A stretch of DNA of 17,410 nt, from positions 1 to 17,410 of the forward strand of contig JAEEJD010000003.1 of the NCBI GenBank assembly GCA_016281675.1, written 5' to 3'. The translations under genes and the position numbers were made by a program. The stretch's first letter is position 1, and each line of letters begins with the position of its first letter. The notes under the pieces were generated by a model that ran no database searches, was not told the origin of the DNA, and saw only the letters and a program-made list of their open reading frames with translations. Below are positions 6,669 to 13,501 of the stretch, piece by piece. The DNA comes from Lachnospiraceae bacterium (lineage in GTDB: Bacteria; Bacillota_A; Clostridia; Lachnospirales; Lachnospiraceae).

Positions 6669-7757
6669 ATGATTTCTAATCAAATACTGCAAAACACCAT
6701 TGAGGGTTTAAAGGGGATAACAAGGGTTGAACTGGCAGTCATTGATATAGACGGCAAAGTGCTGGCATCGACTTTCAAGGAGACCATCAATTATCATGAG
6801 GCTGCAGCGAGCTTTACACAGTCGCCCGCGGATAGCCAGGAGATATCGGGATATCAGTTTTTTAAAGTATATGACGAACTGCTTATAGAGTATATCCTTG
6901 TTGTTCAGGGGACAAACGAGGATTCCTATACGATCGGAAAGATCGGTGCGTTCCAGATACAGAATCTTCTGATCGCGTATAAGGAAAGGTTCGATAAGGA
7001 TAATTTCATCAAGAACCTTCTGCTCGACAATCTTCTTCTTGTCGATATATACACGCGTTCACAGAAGCTTCGCATAGACGCGGAAGCAAGAAGGATAATT
7101 ATCATTGCCGAGACACCTTCCGCCAAGGAAGTAAACGTTCTTGAGAACGTTAAAGCATACTTCAAATCAAGGACCAAGGATTTCATCACGGCGGTTGATG
7201 AGAACGGCATAATAATCGTAAGGGAGCTGGCTGCCAACGAGACATATGAGGACGTTAACAAAGCGGCACGCCAGATACTCGATATAGTCAGCAAACAGAC
7301 CGGCACAACCTGTCACGTGTCTTACGGTACGATCGTCAATGAGATCCGCGAAGTTTCGAGATCTTACAAAGAAGCCCGTATGGCGCTTGATGTCGGCAGG
7401 ATATTCTTTGACGACAGGGATATAATCGCATACAGCTCGCTCGGCATCGGACGACTCATATATCAGCTTCCGATACCTCTTTGCAAGATGTTCATCAAGG
7501 AGATATTCGACGGCAGGAGCCCCGACGAATTCGACGAGGAAACGCTGATGACGATAAACAAGTTCTTCGAGAACAGCCTTAATGTTTCGGAGACCAGCCG
7601 TCAGCTTTACATACACAGGAACACGCTCGTGTACCGTCTTGATAAGCTTCAGAAGACGACCGGGCTGGACCTTAGGGTGTTTGAAGATGCCATTACGTTT
7701 AAGATCGCGCTTATGGTAGTCAAATATATGCGTTATATGGAAGAGGCCGAAAGGTAA
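6669..7757 (+). CDS. CdaR/PucR-family transcriptional regulator
   Basis: The 362-residue protein has an N-terminal sensing region (about 1-130) beginning like the sugar-diacid recognition domain of CdaR (VIDIDGKVLAS at 24-34), a middle GGDEF-like region typical of CdaR proteins (about 135-270), and a C-terminal PucR-type helix-turn-helix at about 296-352. The HTH is clear: FFENSLNVSETSRQLYIHRN, then TLVYRLDKLQKTTGLDL. These proteins are DNA-binding activators, usually of sugar-diacid or purine catabolism. Here no catabolic gene is near; the next gene, 35 bases away, is ftsE. The regulator may therefore act on the division module or simply be its neighbour. AAGGAG precedes the ATG at good spacing, and a TATAAT box is upstream. 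The ligand is not predictable from sequence. Confidence 0.8.
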   Translation: MISNQILQNTIEGLKGITRVELAVIDIDGKVLASTFKETINYHEAAASFTQSPADSQEISGYQFFKVYDELLIEYILVVQGTNEDSYTIGKIGAFQIQNLLIAYKERFDKDNFIKNLLLDNLLLVDIYTRSQKLRIDAEARRIIIIAETPSAKEVNVLENVKAYFKSRTKDFITAVDENGIIIVRELAANETYEDVNKAARQILDIVSKQTGTTCHVSYGTIVNEIREVSRSYKEARMALDVGRIFFDDRDIIAYSSLGIGRLIYQLPIPLCKMFIKEIFDGRSPDEFDEETLMTINKFFENSLNVSETSRQLYIHRNTLVYRLDKLQKTTGLDLRVFEDAITFKIALMVVKYMRYMEEAER

Positions 7758-7792
7758 AGTTACATTTTAAGGGGAAAATAAGGAGTATTAAC

Positions 7793-8479
7793 ATGATCAC
7801 AATGGAGTCAGTAAGCAAATCCTACTCCACGGGTGTGCCTGCACTCAACGAAGTTAGTCTGCACATCAAAAAAGGGGAATTCGTTTTCATCGTCGGAGAC
7901 AGCGGATCCGGTAAGTCAACGCTTATCAAACTGCTGCTTCGTGAGCTTACGCCCACAAGCGGCCGTATCATCGTTAACAATTACGATCTTTCGAGGCTTC
8001 GCAGACGCAAGGTTGCAAAGTTCAGAAGGAATGTAGGAGTCGTCTTCCAGGACTTCAGACTGCTCAAAGACAGGAACGTATACGAGAACGTTGCTTTTGC
8101 GCAGCGCGTCATAGAGGTTCCGACACGACAGATAAGAAAGAACGTTCCGGCGATGCTCTCGCTCGTAGGTCTTGCCGGTAAATACAAAGCCAAGACATGG
8201 CAGCTTTCGGGCGGCGAACAGCAGAGAGTCGCACTTGCAAGGGCGCTTGTCAACAACCCGCCTATACTTCTGGCCGACGAGCCTACCGGTAACCTCGATC
8301 CCAGGAATTCATGGGAGATAATGAAACTTCTTGAAGAGATCAACAGAAGAGGAACGACAGTGCTCGTAGTTACACATAACAGAGAGATAGTCAACGCAAT
8401 GCGTAAACGTGTCATCACGATGAAGAAGGGAATCATAATCAGTGATGAAGAGAAGGGTGAGTATATAGATGAGGATTAG
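7793..8479 (+). CDS. ftsE: Cell division ATP-binding protein FtsE
   Basis: This is a full-length 228-residue ABC ATPase with Walker [10 protein letters not shown] (35-43), Q-loop Q86 in VVFQDF, signature LSGGEQQR (138-145), Walker B ILLADEPT (158-165) and H-loop H195. FtsE is the cytosolic motor of the FtsEX complex, which does not transport a substrate but transmits ATP hydrolysis across the membrane to activate peptidoglycan hydrolases. The [15 protein letters not shown] segment after the Q-loop is characteristic of FtsE rather than other ABC proteins. AAGGAG lies seven bases before the ATG. The gene follows the regulator by 35 bases and overlaps ftsX by 11 bases, so the two are translationally coupled, as in most bacteria. 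Confidence 0.97.
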   Translation: MITMESVSKSYSTGVPALNEVSLHIKKGEFVFIVGDSGSGKSTLIKLLLRELTPTSGRIIVNNYDLSRLRRRKVAKFRRNVGVVFQDFRLLKDRNVYENVAFAQRVIEVPTRQIRKNVPAMLSLVGLAGKYKAKTWQLSGGEQQRVALARALVNNPPILLADEPTGNLDPRNSWEIMKLLEEINRRGTTVLVVTHNREIVNAMRKRVITMKKGIIISDEEKGEYIDED

Positions 8480-9368
8480 TACACTTTGGTATACATTTAA
8501 ACAGGGATTCAAGAACATCTTCAGAAACAAGGTCTTCTCCCTGGCAACCATAGCGACGATCTCGTCGTGTATTTTCCTGTTCGGCCTGTTCTACTGTCTG
8601 GTCATCAACGTCCAGTACAGTGTCAAGGCAGCCCAGTCGGGAGTCGCAGTTACGGTATTCTTTGACGAGAGCCTGTCACCCGATCAGATACAGCAGATCG
8701 GATCGCAGATCCAGTCAAGAAGCGAAGTATCGGAGATCAAGTTTGTATCGTCCGATGAGGCATGGAACAGTTTCAAAGAGGATTATCTCGGAGAATACGC
8801 CGACGGATACGAAGGCGACAATCCTCTCGAGGGTTCCGAGAACTATGAGATTTACCTGAATGACGTGGCAAAGCAGCCCGAACTTGTTGCGTGGCTCAAA
8901 TCGGTTCCCGGTATAAGAGAGGTTAACAGAAGCGATATCACCGCGGAAGTTCTTACAAATGTCAATACACTGATCAGTTACGTATCGCTGGCGATAATCG
9001 GGGTGCTACTGTTGGTTTCGGTATTCCTCATCAGCAACACGGTCGCGATGGGTATCTCCGTCAGAAAGGAAGAGATAGGCATCATGAGACTGATCGGGGC
9101 AAAGGATTTTGTCGTAAGAAGTCCGTTCGTTATAGAAGGAATACTGATCGGCCTGATCGGTTCAGCCCTACCTCTGGTGGCGATCTATTATCTGTATAAG
9201 CTGATGATAGAATACGCCAATCAGAATTTTACGGTGCTGTCGGACATGCTGAAGTTTATGAGCATTGAGGAACTGTTCAGAAATCTTGTTCCGATATCGC
9301 TGATCCTCGGGGTGGGCATAGGTTTCCTTGGAAGCCTGATCACGGTAAGAAGACATTTGAAAGTATAA
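8469..9368 (+). CDS. ftsX: Permease-like cell division protein FtsX
   Basis: The 299-residue membrane partner of FtsE has four predicted membrane helices (about 22-47, 169-190, 219-243, 272-291) and a large outer loop at about 48-165. The loop begins with the conserved [10 protein letters not shown] segment and includes YEIYLND. The cytosolic [12 protein letters not shown] at 200-211 is the coupling helix that touches FtsE. In Gram-positives the outer loop binds the coiled coil of the hydrolase it controls (PcsB, CwlO). Here the next gene, 22 bases downstream, encodes exactly such a coiled-coil hydrolase. The start ATG lies inside ftsE with a GAGAAGGGTG-type ribosome binding site upstream. 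Length is ordinary for the family. Confidence 0.96.
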   Translation: MRISTLWYTFKQGFKNIFRNKVFSLATIATISSCIFLFGLFYCLVINVQYSVKAAQSGVAVTVFFDESLSPDQIQQIGSQIQSRSEVSEIKFVSSDEAWNSFKEDYLGEYADGYEGDNPLEGSENYEIYLNDVAKQPELVAWLKSVPGIREVNRSDITAEVLTNVNTLISYVSLAIIGVLLLVSVFLISNTVAMGISVRKEEIGIMRLIGAKDFVVRSPFVIEGILIGLIGSALPLVAIYYLYKLMIEYANQNFTVLSDMLKFMSIEELFRNLVPISLILGVGIGFLGSLITVRRHLKV

Positions 9369-9390
9369 AAGCATTCAGAAGGGGAATGAT

Positions 9391-10611
9391 ATGAAACGCA
9401 GAAGGGGAGCGCGTTTTGTCGGATTATTGTTGGTTACGTCTATCTTAGCGGCACATGTGCCGCTATTTGTGCATGCGGCCACTCTTACAAATGACAAGAT
9501 CAAAGAGAGCGAGGAATCCAAGAAACAGGCCGAAGAAGAGAAGAAAGCACTTAAGAGCAATCTCACTGACGTAAAATCACTTCTGGCAAGTCTTGAGACC
9601 TCCAAGAGCAATCTTGAGACATATATACAGGAGCTTGATGCGGATCTTGCCGATATCAACGAGAAGATAGACCAGCTTAACCGCCTCATATCGGATAAGG
9701 AATTTGAGATACAGATAACCGAAAGGGAACTCGAGGAAGCAAGGAATGTGGAGGAGACTCAGTATAACCTGATGAAGAAGCGTGTCAAGTTCATGTATGA
9801 GCGTGGCCAGGCTTCCACAGTAGAGATGCTGCTCTCATCAAAGAGTTTCGTCGAGTTTCTGAATAAAGCCGAGTTCATCAACAGGATATCGGCATATGAC
9901 AGGCGGATGCTTGATTCATACATAGACGCAAAGGATCAGGTAGCCGAAAAGGAACAGACACTTATCAGCCAGAAGAGTGATCTTGAAGAAGCAAAAGCGG
10001 CGGTTCAGAACGAGCAGGAAGCTGTTGAAGCGCTGATGGCAGACAAGGAGCAGGAGATCACCGTATTCGAGGGCGATATCAATAATAAAGAAGCCGCCAT
10101 AAGGGAATATGAGGCGATGATCGCCGAACAGGATCAGATAATCAAAGATCTCGAAGCGGCGATACTCGAAGAGAAGAAGAGACTCCTTGCGGAGAATAAG
10201 AAAGCGATAGTGTATGACGGCGGACAGTTCAAGTGGCCGGCGCCTTCATATGTAAGGATATCCGATGATTACGGAAACAGGATACATCCCATACTCGGTA
10301 CGCAGCAGTTCCATAACGGCGTCGATATGGCGGCACCGAACGGATCGCCGATACTGGCGGCATATGACGGCGAAGTCATCGCTGCATCGTATTCACCGAC
10401 GATGGGCAATTATATCATGATCGATCACGGTGACGGATTGATCACGATATACATGCATGCAAGTTCGGTCAGTGTATCGCAGGGAACGATGGTCGCGAGG
10501 GGTGAACAGATCGGATGTGTCGGATCTACCGGCAGAAGTACGGGACCGCATCTGCACTTTTCCGTCAGAGAAAACGGGCAGTACGTAAGCCCTTGGAATT
10601 ATCTGTCCTAG
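9391..10611 (+). CDS. Secreted coiled-coil M23 peptidoglycan endopeptidase (EnvC/PcsB-like architecture)
   Basis: The 406-residue protein has a signal peptide (KRRR start, hydrophobic 9-27, likely cleavage after VHA at 27-29), a long charged coiled coil at about 33-265, and a C-terminal LytM/M23 domain at about 280-405. The zinc ligands are present: H308 and D312 in HNGVD, and H389 in GPHLHF; H356 and H387 are the expected catalytic histidines. The active site is thus complete, unlike EnvC, whose degenerate LytM domain only activates amidases. It should cut peptide cross-links in the cell wall directly. By position behind ftsEX and by the coiled coil, it is probably the hydrolase controlled by FtsX, as shown for PcsB and CwlO in other Gram-positives. 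GGGG lies upstream of the ATG with a near-standard ribosome binding site. Confidence 0.92.
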   Translation: MKRRRGARFVGLLLVTSILAAHVPLFVHAATLTNDKIKESEESKKQAEEEKKALKSNLTDVKSLLASLETSKSNLETYIQELDADLADINEKIDQLNRLISDKEFEIQITERELEEARNVEETQYNLMKKRVKFMYERGQASTVEMLLSSKSFVEFLNKAEFINRISAYDRRMLDSYIDAKDQVAEKEQTLISQKSDLEEAKAAVQNEQEAVEALMADKEQEITVFEGDINNKEAAIREYEAMIAEQDQIIKDLEAAILEEKKRLLAENKKAIVYDGGQFKWPAPSYVRISDDYGNRIHPILGTQQFHNGVDMAAPNGSPILAAYDGEVIAASYSPTMGNYIMIDHGDGLITIYMHASSVSVSQGTMVARGEQIGCVGSTGRSTGPHLHFSVRENGQYVSPWNYLS

Positions 10612-10681
10612 GCCGGAAGGAGCGACTCTCCTCTCCAAGCGGGGGACGATTGACTTACAGAAGAATATGAGGAATTAAGAG

Positions 10682-12001
10682 ATGGACGAGAACAACACAA
10701 CAGGAGCTGTAGAGGAGAAGCCGGAGGAGGCGGTCTACAGCCAGATGTCAATGGAATATGTTGCAAAGCAGGTTAAGAAGGCCCGGAAGAAAGGTTTCAT
10801 TCAGGGCCTTCTCATTGCTGTCGGGGTAATTGTTATCGCGATAGGGATCAAGACTTGCGTGAGTATCATAACGATGGCCGTGAACGGGACACTGTATGCG
10901 AAAGTGTTCGGAAGCACTGCCAGTTCCGTTCTTGACAGAGATTCGATCGAGAAACTCGACAATCTGTACGGACTCATACAGGGAACATATCTTGAAGACG
11001 TCGACAAGGAGAAGCTTCAGGAAGGCATGTACAGGGGAATGCTCGAGGCTCTTGAAGATCCGTATTCCGAATATTACGACAAGGAAGAGTTCGCACAGAT
11101 GATGGAGAGCACATCCGGTATGTTCGAAGGCATCGGGGCATATCTTTCCCAGGACCCGGATACGGACGAGATATTTGTTGTTAAACCGATCAAGGATTCT
11201 CCCGCGGAAAGAGCGGGACTTATCGCCGATGATGTAATAGTCGAAATTGACGGTGAGAACATCGAAGGCCAGGATCTTAACCTTGTAGTTTCAAAACTGC
11301 GCGGACCAAAGGGATCCGAGGTCAAAGTCGGTGTCAGAAGAGGCGGGAAAGACGAGCTGATCGAATTCGATATCAGAAGAGACGAGATCAATGCCGTCAG
11401 CGTTGATTACGAGATGCTCGATGATAAGATCGGATACATACAGATCACGGACTTTGCGGATGATACGGCAAATCAGTTCAATGAGGCGATGGACGAGCTT
11501 GAAGCTGACGGAATGAAGAGCCTCGTAATAGATCTTCGAGCCAACGGCGGCGGTTATGTCGACGTATCGGTTGAGATCGCGGACAGATTGATCAAGGAAG
11601 GTGTAATAGTATCCGTCAAGGACAAGAACGGACTGTCATACAAATATGAGGACAAAGGCGATGATTCATATCTGAAGATCCCTTGTGTTGTACTTGTTGA
11701 CGGAAATACGGCAAGCGCTTCCGAGATCCTTACGGGAGCATTAAAGGACGACGGTCTTGTTACGGTAATGGGTACCAAGACGTTCGGAAAGGGCATCACA
11801 CAGATAATCACCCCGCTTGAGGACGGAAGCGGTGTCAAGATAACGAATTCGAGATACTACACGCCCAACGGTAATAACATTCATGAAATAGGTATCGAAC
11901 CGGATGTCGAAGTCGAATGGGACAGCGAGAAATATCAGGAAGACGGAACGGATAATCAGCTTGATGCGGCTGTCGAATATCTCAAAAAAGAAAATCATTG
12001 A
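10682..12001 (+). CDS. S41 family C-terminal-processing serine peptidase, membrane-anchored, with PDZ domain
   Basis: The 439-residue protein has a short acidic cytosolic N-terminus, one membrane helix (about 39-67), a PDZ domain (about 145-215, PIKDSPAERAGLIADDVIVEI) and the S41 protease core. The Ser-Lys-Gln catalytic residues are S345 in NTASASEI, K370 in TFGKGITQ and Q374; the 25-residue Ser-Lys distance is the family standard. LVIDLRANGGG at 281-291 is another mark. Ctp proteases trim or degrade extracytoplasmic proteins; in B. subtilis the CtpB gene also follows ftsEX, and Ctp proteases elsewhere control wall endopeptidases. Turnover of the adjacent M23 hydrolase is therefore a reasonable inference. 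A 70-base gap separates it from that gene; GAGGA lies about 9 bases before the ATG. The stop codon overlaps a promoter-like TTGACA for the next unit. Confidence 0.94.
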   Translation: MDENNTTGAVEEKPEEAVYSQMSMEYVAKQVKKARKKGFIQGLLIAVGVIVIAIGIKTCVSIITMAVNGTLYAKVFGSTASSVLDRDSIEKLDNLYGLIQGTYLEDVDKEKLQEGMYRGMLEALEDPYSEYYDKEEFAQMMESTSGMFEGIGAYLSQDPDTDEIFVVKPIKDSPAERAGLIADDVIVEIDGENIEGQDLNLVVSKLRGPKGSEVKVGVRRGGKDELIEFDIRRDEINAVSVDYEMLDDKIGYIQITDFADDTANQFNEAMDELEADGMKSLVIDLRANGGGYVDVSVEIADRLIKEGVIVSVKDKNGLSYKYEDKGDDSYLKIPCVVLVDGNTASASEILTGALKDDGLVTVMGTKTFGKGITQIITPLEDGSGVKITNSRYYTPNGNNIHEIGIEPDVEVEWDSEKYQEDGTDNQLDAAVEYLKKENH

Positions 12002-12026
12002 CAAACACGGCGTTTTCCGTTAATTT
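11998..12026 (+). promoter_or_regulatory. Promoter candidate for the LeuA-like / isomerase-ligase / nifJ unit
   Basis: A perfect TTGACA at 11998-12003, overlapping the S41 peptidase stop codon, is 17 bases from TAATTT at 12021-12026. The -10 box keeps only the key T, A and final T of TATAAT, so it is moderate. A start near 12033 would leave a leader of about 55 bases, including the palindrome at 12042-12052. Confidence 0.45.
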
Positions 12027-12041
12027 ATGCTTATTTCACCA

Positions 12042-12052
12042 ATGTATTACAT
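12042..12052. promoter_or_regulatory. Short perfect palindrome, possible operator, in the leader of the LeuA-like gene
   Basis: ATGTATTACAT is an 11-base perfect inverted repeat (ATGTA, central T, TACAT) in an AT-rich leader. It lies 37 bases before the ATG at 12089 and just downstream of the predicted transcription start. In AT-rich DNA such a palindrome can occur by chance. It matches no operator consensus I know. Confidence 0.25.
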
Positions 12053-12088
12053 AGTAATTTTTAAGAAAAAAGAAAAGGAGATGGACAC

Positions 12089-13501
12089 ATGAACACAGTC
12101 AGAGTATGCGACAGCACAGTCAGAAAGCTTTCAAACGGTAAAGAGTTCTCCCTATCTTTCAAGGAAAAGCTCGAAGTTGCAAAGCTACTGGACAAGCTAT
12201 GTGTTGATGTGATCGAACTCGATGAGATAAGAAACAGTAAAGTCGACAGCCTTCTGATCAAATCGGTGGTCACGGCTGTAGGTAACAGTACCGTTGCCGT
12301 GCCCGTTTCGCTCGGAAGCGATCCCGCACCGGCAGCAGCCGCTCTTTCCGAGGCCGACAGATTCAGGCTTCAGGTCGTGGCGCCGGGCAGCAGTGTAAGG
12401 ATGGAGTATGTCTATCACAAGAAGCCGGCTGCCATAACGGAAATGGTAAAGGAGACTGTTGAAAACTGCAGGAAATATACGCAGGACGTGGAACTTATCA
12501 TTGATGATGCCACAAGAGGCGACGGTGCGATAATGTCGGATCTTGTGAACACCGCTATAGATGCGGGAGTTACCACGGTCACTTTCTGCGATGATGCGGG
12601 AGAGATGCTTCCCGAGGAGTTTGCCGCATTTCTGGAGGAAAGACTTGAGGCGGATAAGCGCCTTCGCGATATAACATGGGGTGTTTCATGTTCCGATGAA
12701 CTGTCGATGGCGGATGCGTGCGTTATAGCCGCATTGTGTCACGGAGCGGGTGAGATCAAGGTCGGAGCATATCCTGTCAATACGGCTTCCCTGGAGAACG
12801 TGTGCAGGGTGATCGCCGGAAAAGGCGAGAGCTTCGGAGTCAGAACGGGTGTCGCAACATCTTCCATGAAGAGGACGATAGCTCAGATAGCCAGATTCTG
12901 TGTGACATCGCAGGATGCCAAAACCGCTTTCGGATTCACGGGCGGTATCGAGAGTGCCGACGACAGACTGACACTTCATGATTCGGCCGAGGCGGTCGCA
13001 CAGGTTGCGCAGAAGCTCGGGTACAGCCTGAACGAAGAAGATGAGCAGAAAGTTTACGAAGCTTTTCAGAAACTGGCATCCAAAAAAGAAAGCGTATCGA
13101 CAAAGGAACTTGATGCGATCATTGCCACAGCGGCGATGCAGGTTCCGGCTAAATATACTCTCGATAATTACATCACGAATACAGGAAGCAGCATCACCGC
13201 AATGGCACATGTAAAGCTTCGTACCAAAGAAGAGGATCTTGAGGGAATATCACTCGGAGACGGTCCTATTGACGCGGCTTTTCTGGCCATAGAGCAGATA
13301 ACCGGAAGACACTACGAACTCGATGATTTCCAGATAAAGGCCGTTACCGAAGGTAAGGAGGCGGCAGCCGAGACGATAGTGAAACTGCGTGCAAACGGTA
13401 AGGTATACTCCGGAAGAGGACTATCCACGGATATAATCGGTGCAAGCGTGACAGCTTATCTTAACGCTGTAAACAAGGTTATTTACGAGGAGGATGAGTG
13501 A
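12089..13501 (+). CDS. Isopropylmalate/homocitrate synthase-like protein lacking metal ligands, LeuA regulatory domain retained
   Basis: The 470-residue chain has the layout of 2-isopropylmalate synthase: a DRE-TIM barrel (about 1-275), a linker subdomain (about 285-355, HDSAEAVAQVAQKLGY) and a LeuA dimer/allosteric domain (about 370-466). The allosteric domain is well kept: GDGPIDAAFLAI, DFQIKAVTEGKEA, GRGLSTDIIGASVTAYLNA. The barrel is not. The usual DTTLRDGEQ is replaced by DSTVRKLSNGKE at 8-19, so the metal aspartate after the arginine is K13; the HxH metal pair is S200 and S202 in WGVSCSDEL; and the NGIGER loop is missing. Active synthases need that divalent metal, so ordinary condensation of acetyl-CoA with an oxoacid is unlikely. 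It may be a sensor or partner subunit, or have new chemistry. AAAAGGAG lies eight bases before the ATG. Its stop shares one base with the next start. Confidence 0.8.
   Translation: MNTVRVCDSTVRKLSNGKEFSLSFKEKLEVAKLLDKLCVDVIELDEIRNSKVDSLLIKSVVTAVGNSTVAVPVSLGSDPAPAAAALSEADRFRLQVVAPGSSVRMEYVYHKKPAAITEMVKETVENCRKYTQDVELIIDDATRGDGAIMSDLVNTAIDAGVTTVTFCDDAGEMLPEEFAAFLEERLEADKRLRDITWGVSCSDELSMADACVIAALCHGAGEIKVGAYPVNTASLENVCRVIAGKGESFGVRTGVATSSMKRTIAQIARFCVTSQDAKTAFGFTGGIESADDRLTLHDSAEAVAQVAQKLGYSLNEEDEQKVYEAFQKLASKKESVSTKELDAIIATAAMQVPAKYTLDNYITNTGSSITAMAHVKLRTKEEDLEGISLGDGPIDAAFLAIEQITGRHYELDDFQIKAVTEGKEAAAETIVKLRANGKVYSGRGLSTDIIGASVTAYLNAVNKVIYEEDE
13487..13493 (+). promoter_or_regulatory. Ribosome binding site deciding the start of the isomerase-ligase fusion
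   Basis: GAGGAGG lies within the last codons of the LeuA-like gene. It is seven bases from ATG at 13501 but only four from an in-frame GTG at 13498, so ATG is preferred. The ATG begins on the last base of the preceding TGA (TGATG), a classic stop/restart arrangement for coupled translation. Confidence 0.7.

Noticed and set aside
10618..10632. Hairpin AGGAG/CTCCT with a five-base loop after the M23 peptidase gene
   Set aside because: The stem is only five pairs and no T-run follows; chance pairing is as likely, and the downstream gene is probably co-transcribed.
12081..12092. Three-codon frame ATG GAC ACA TGA just before the LeuA-like start
   Set aside because: Its ATG directly abuts the ribosome binding site, leaving no spacer, while the ATG at 12089 has the normal eight bases; too short and badly placed to be a leader peptide.
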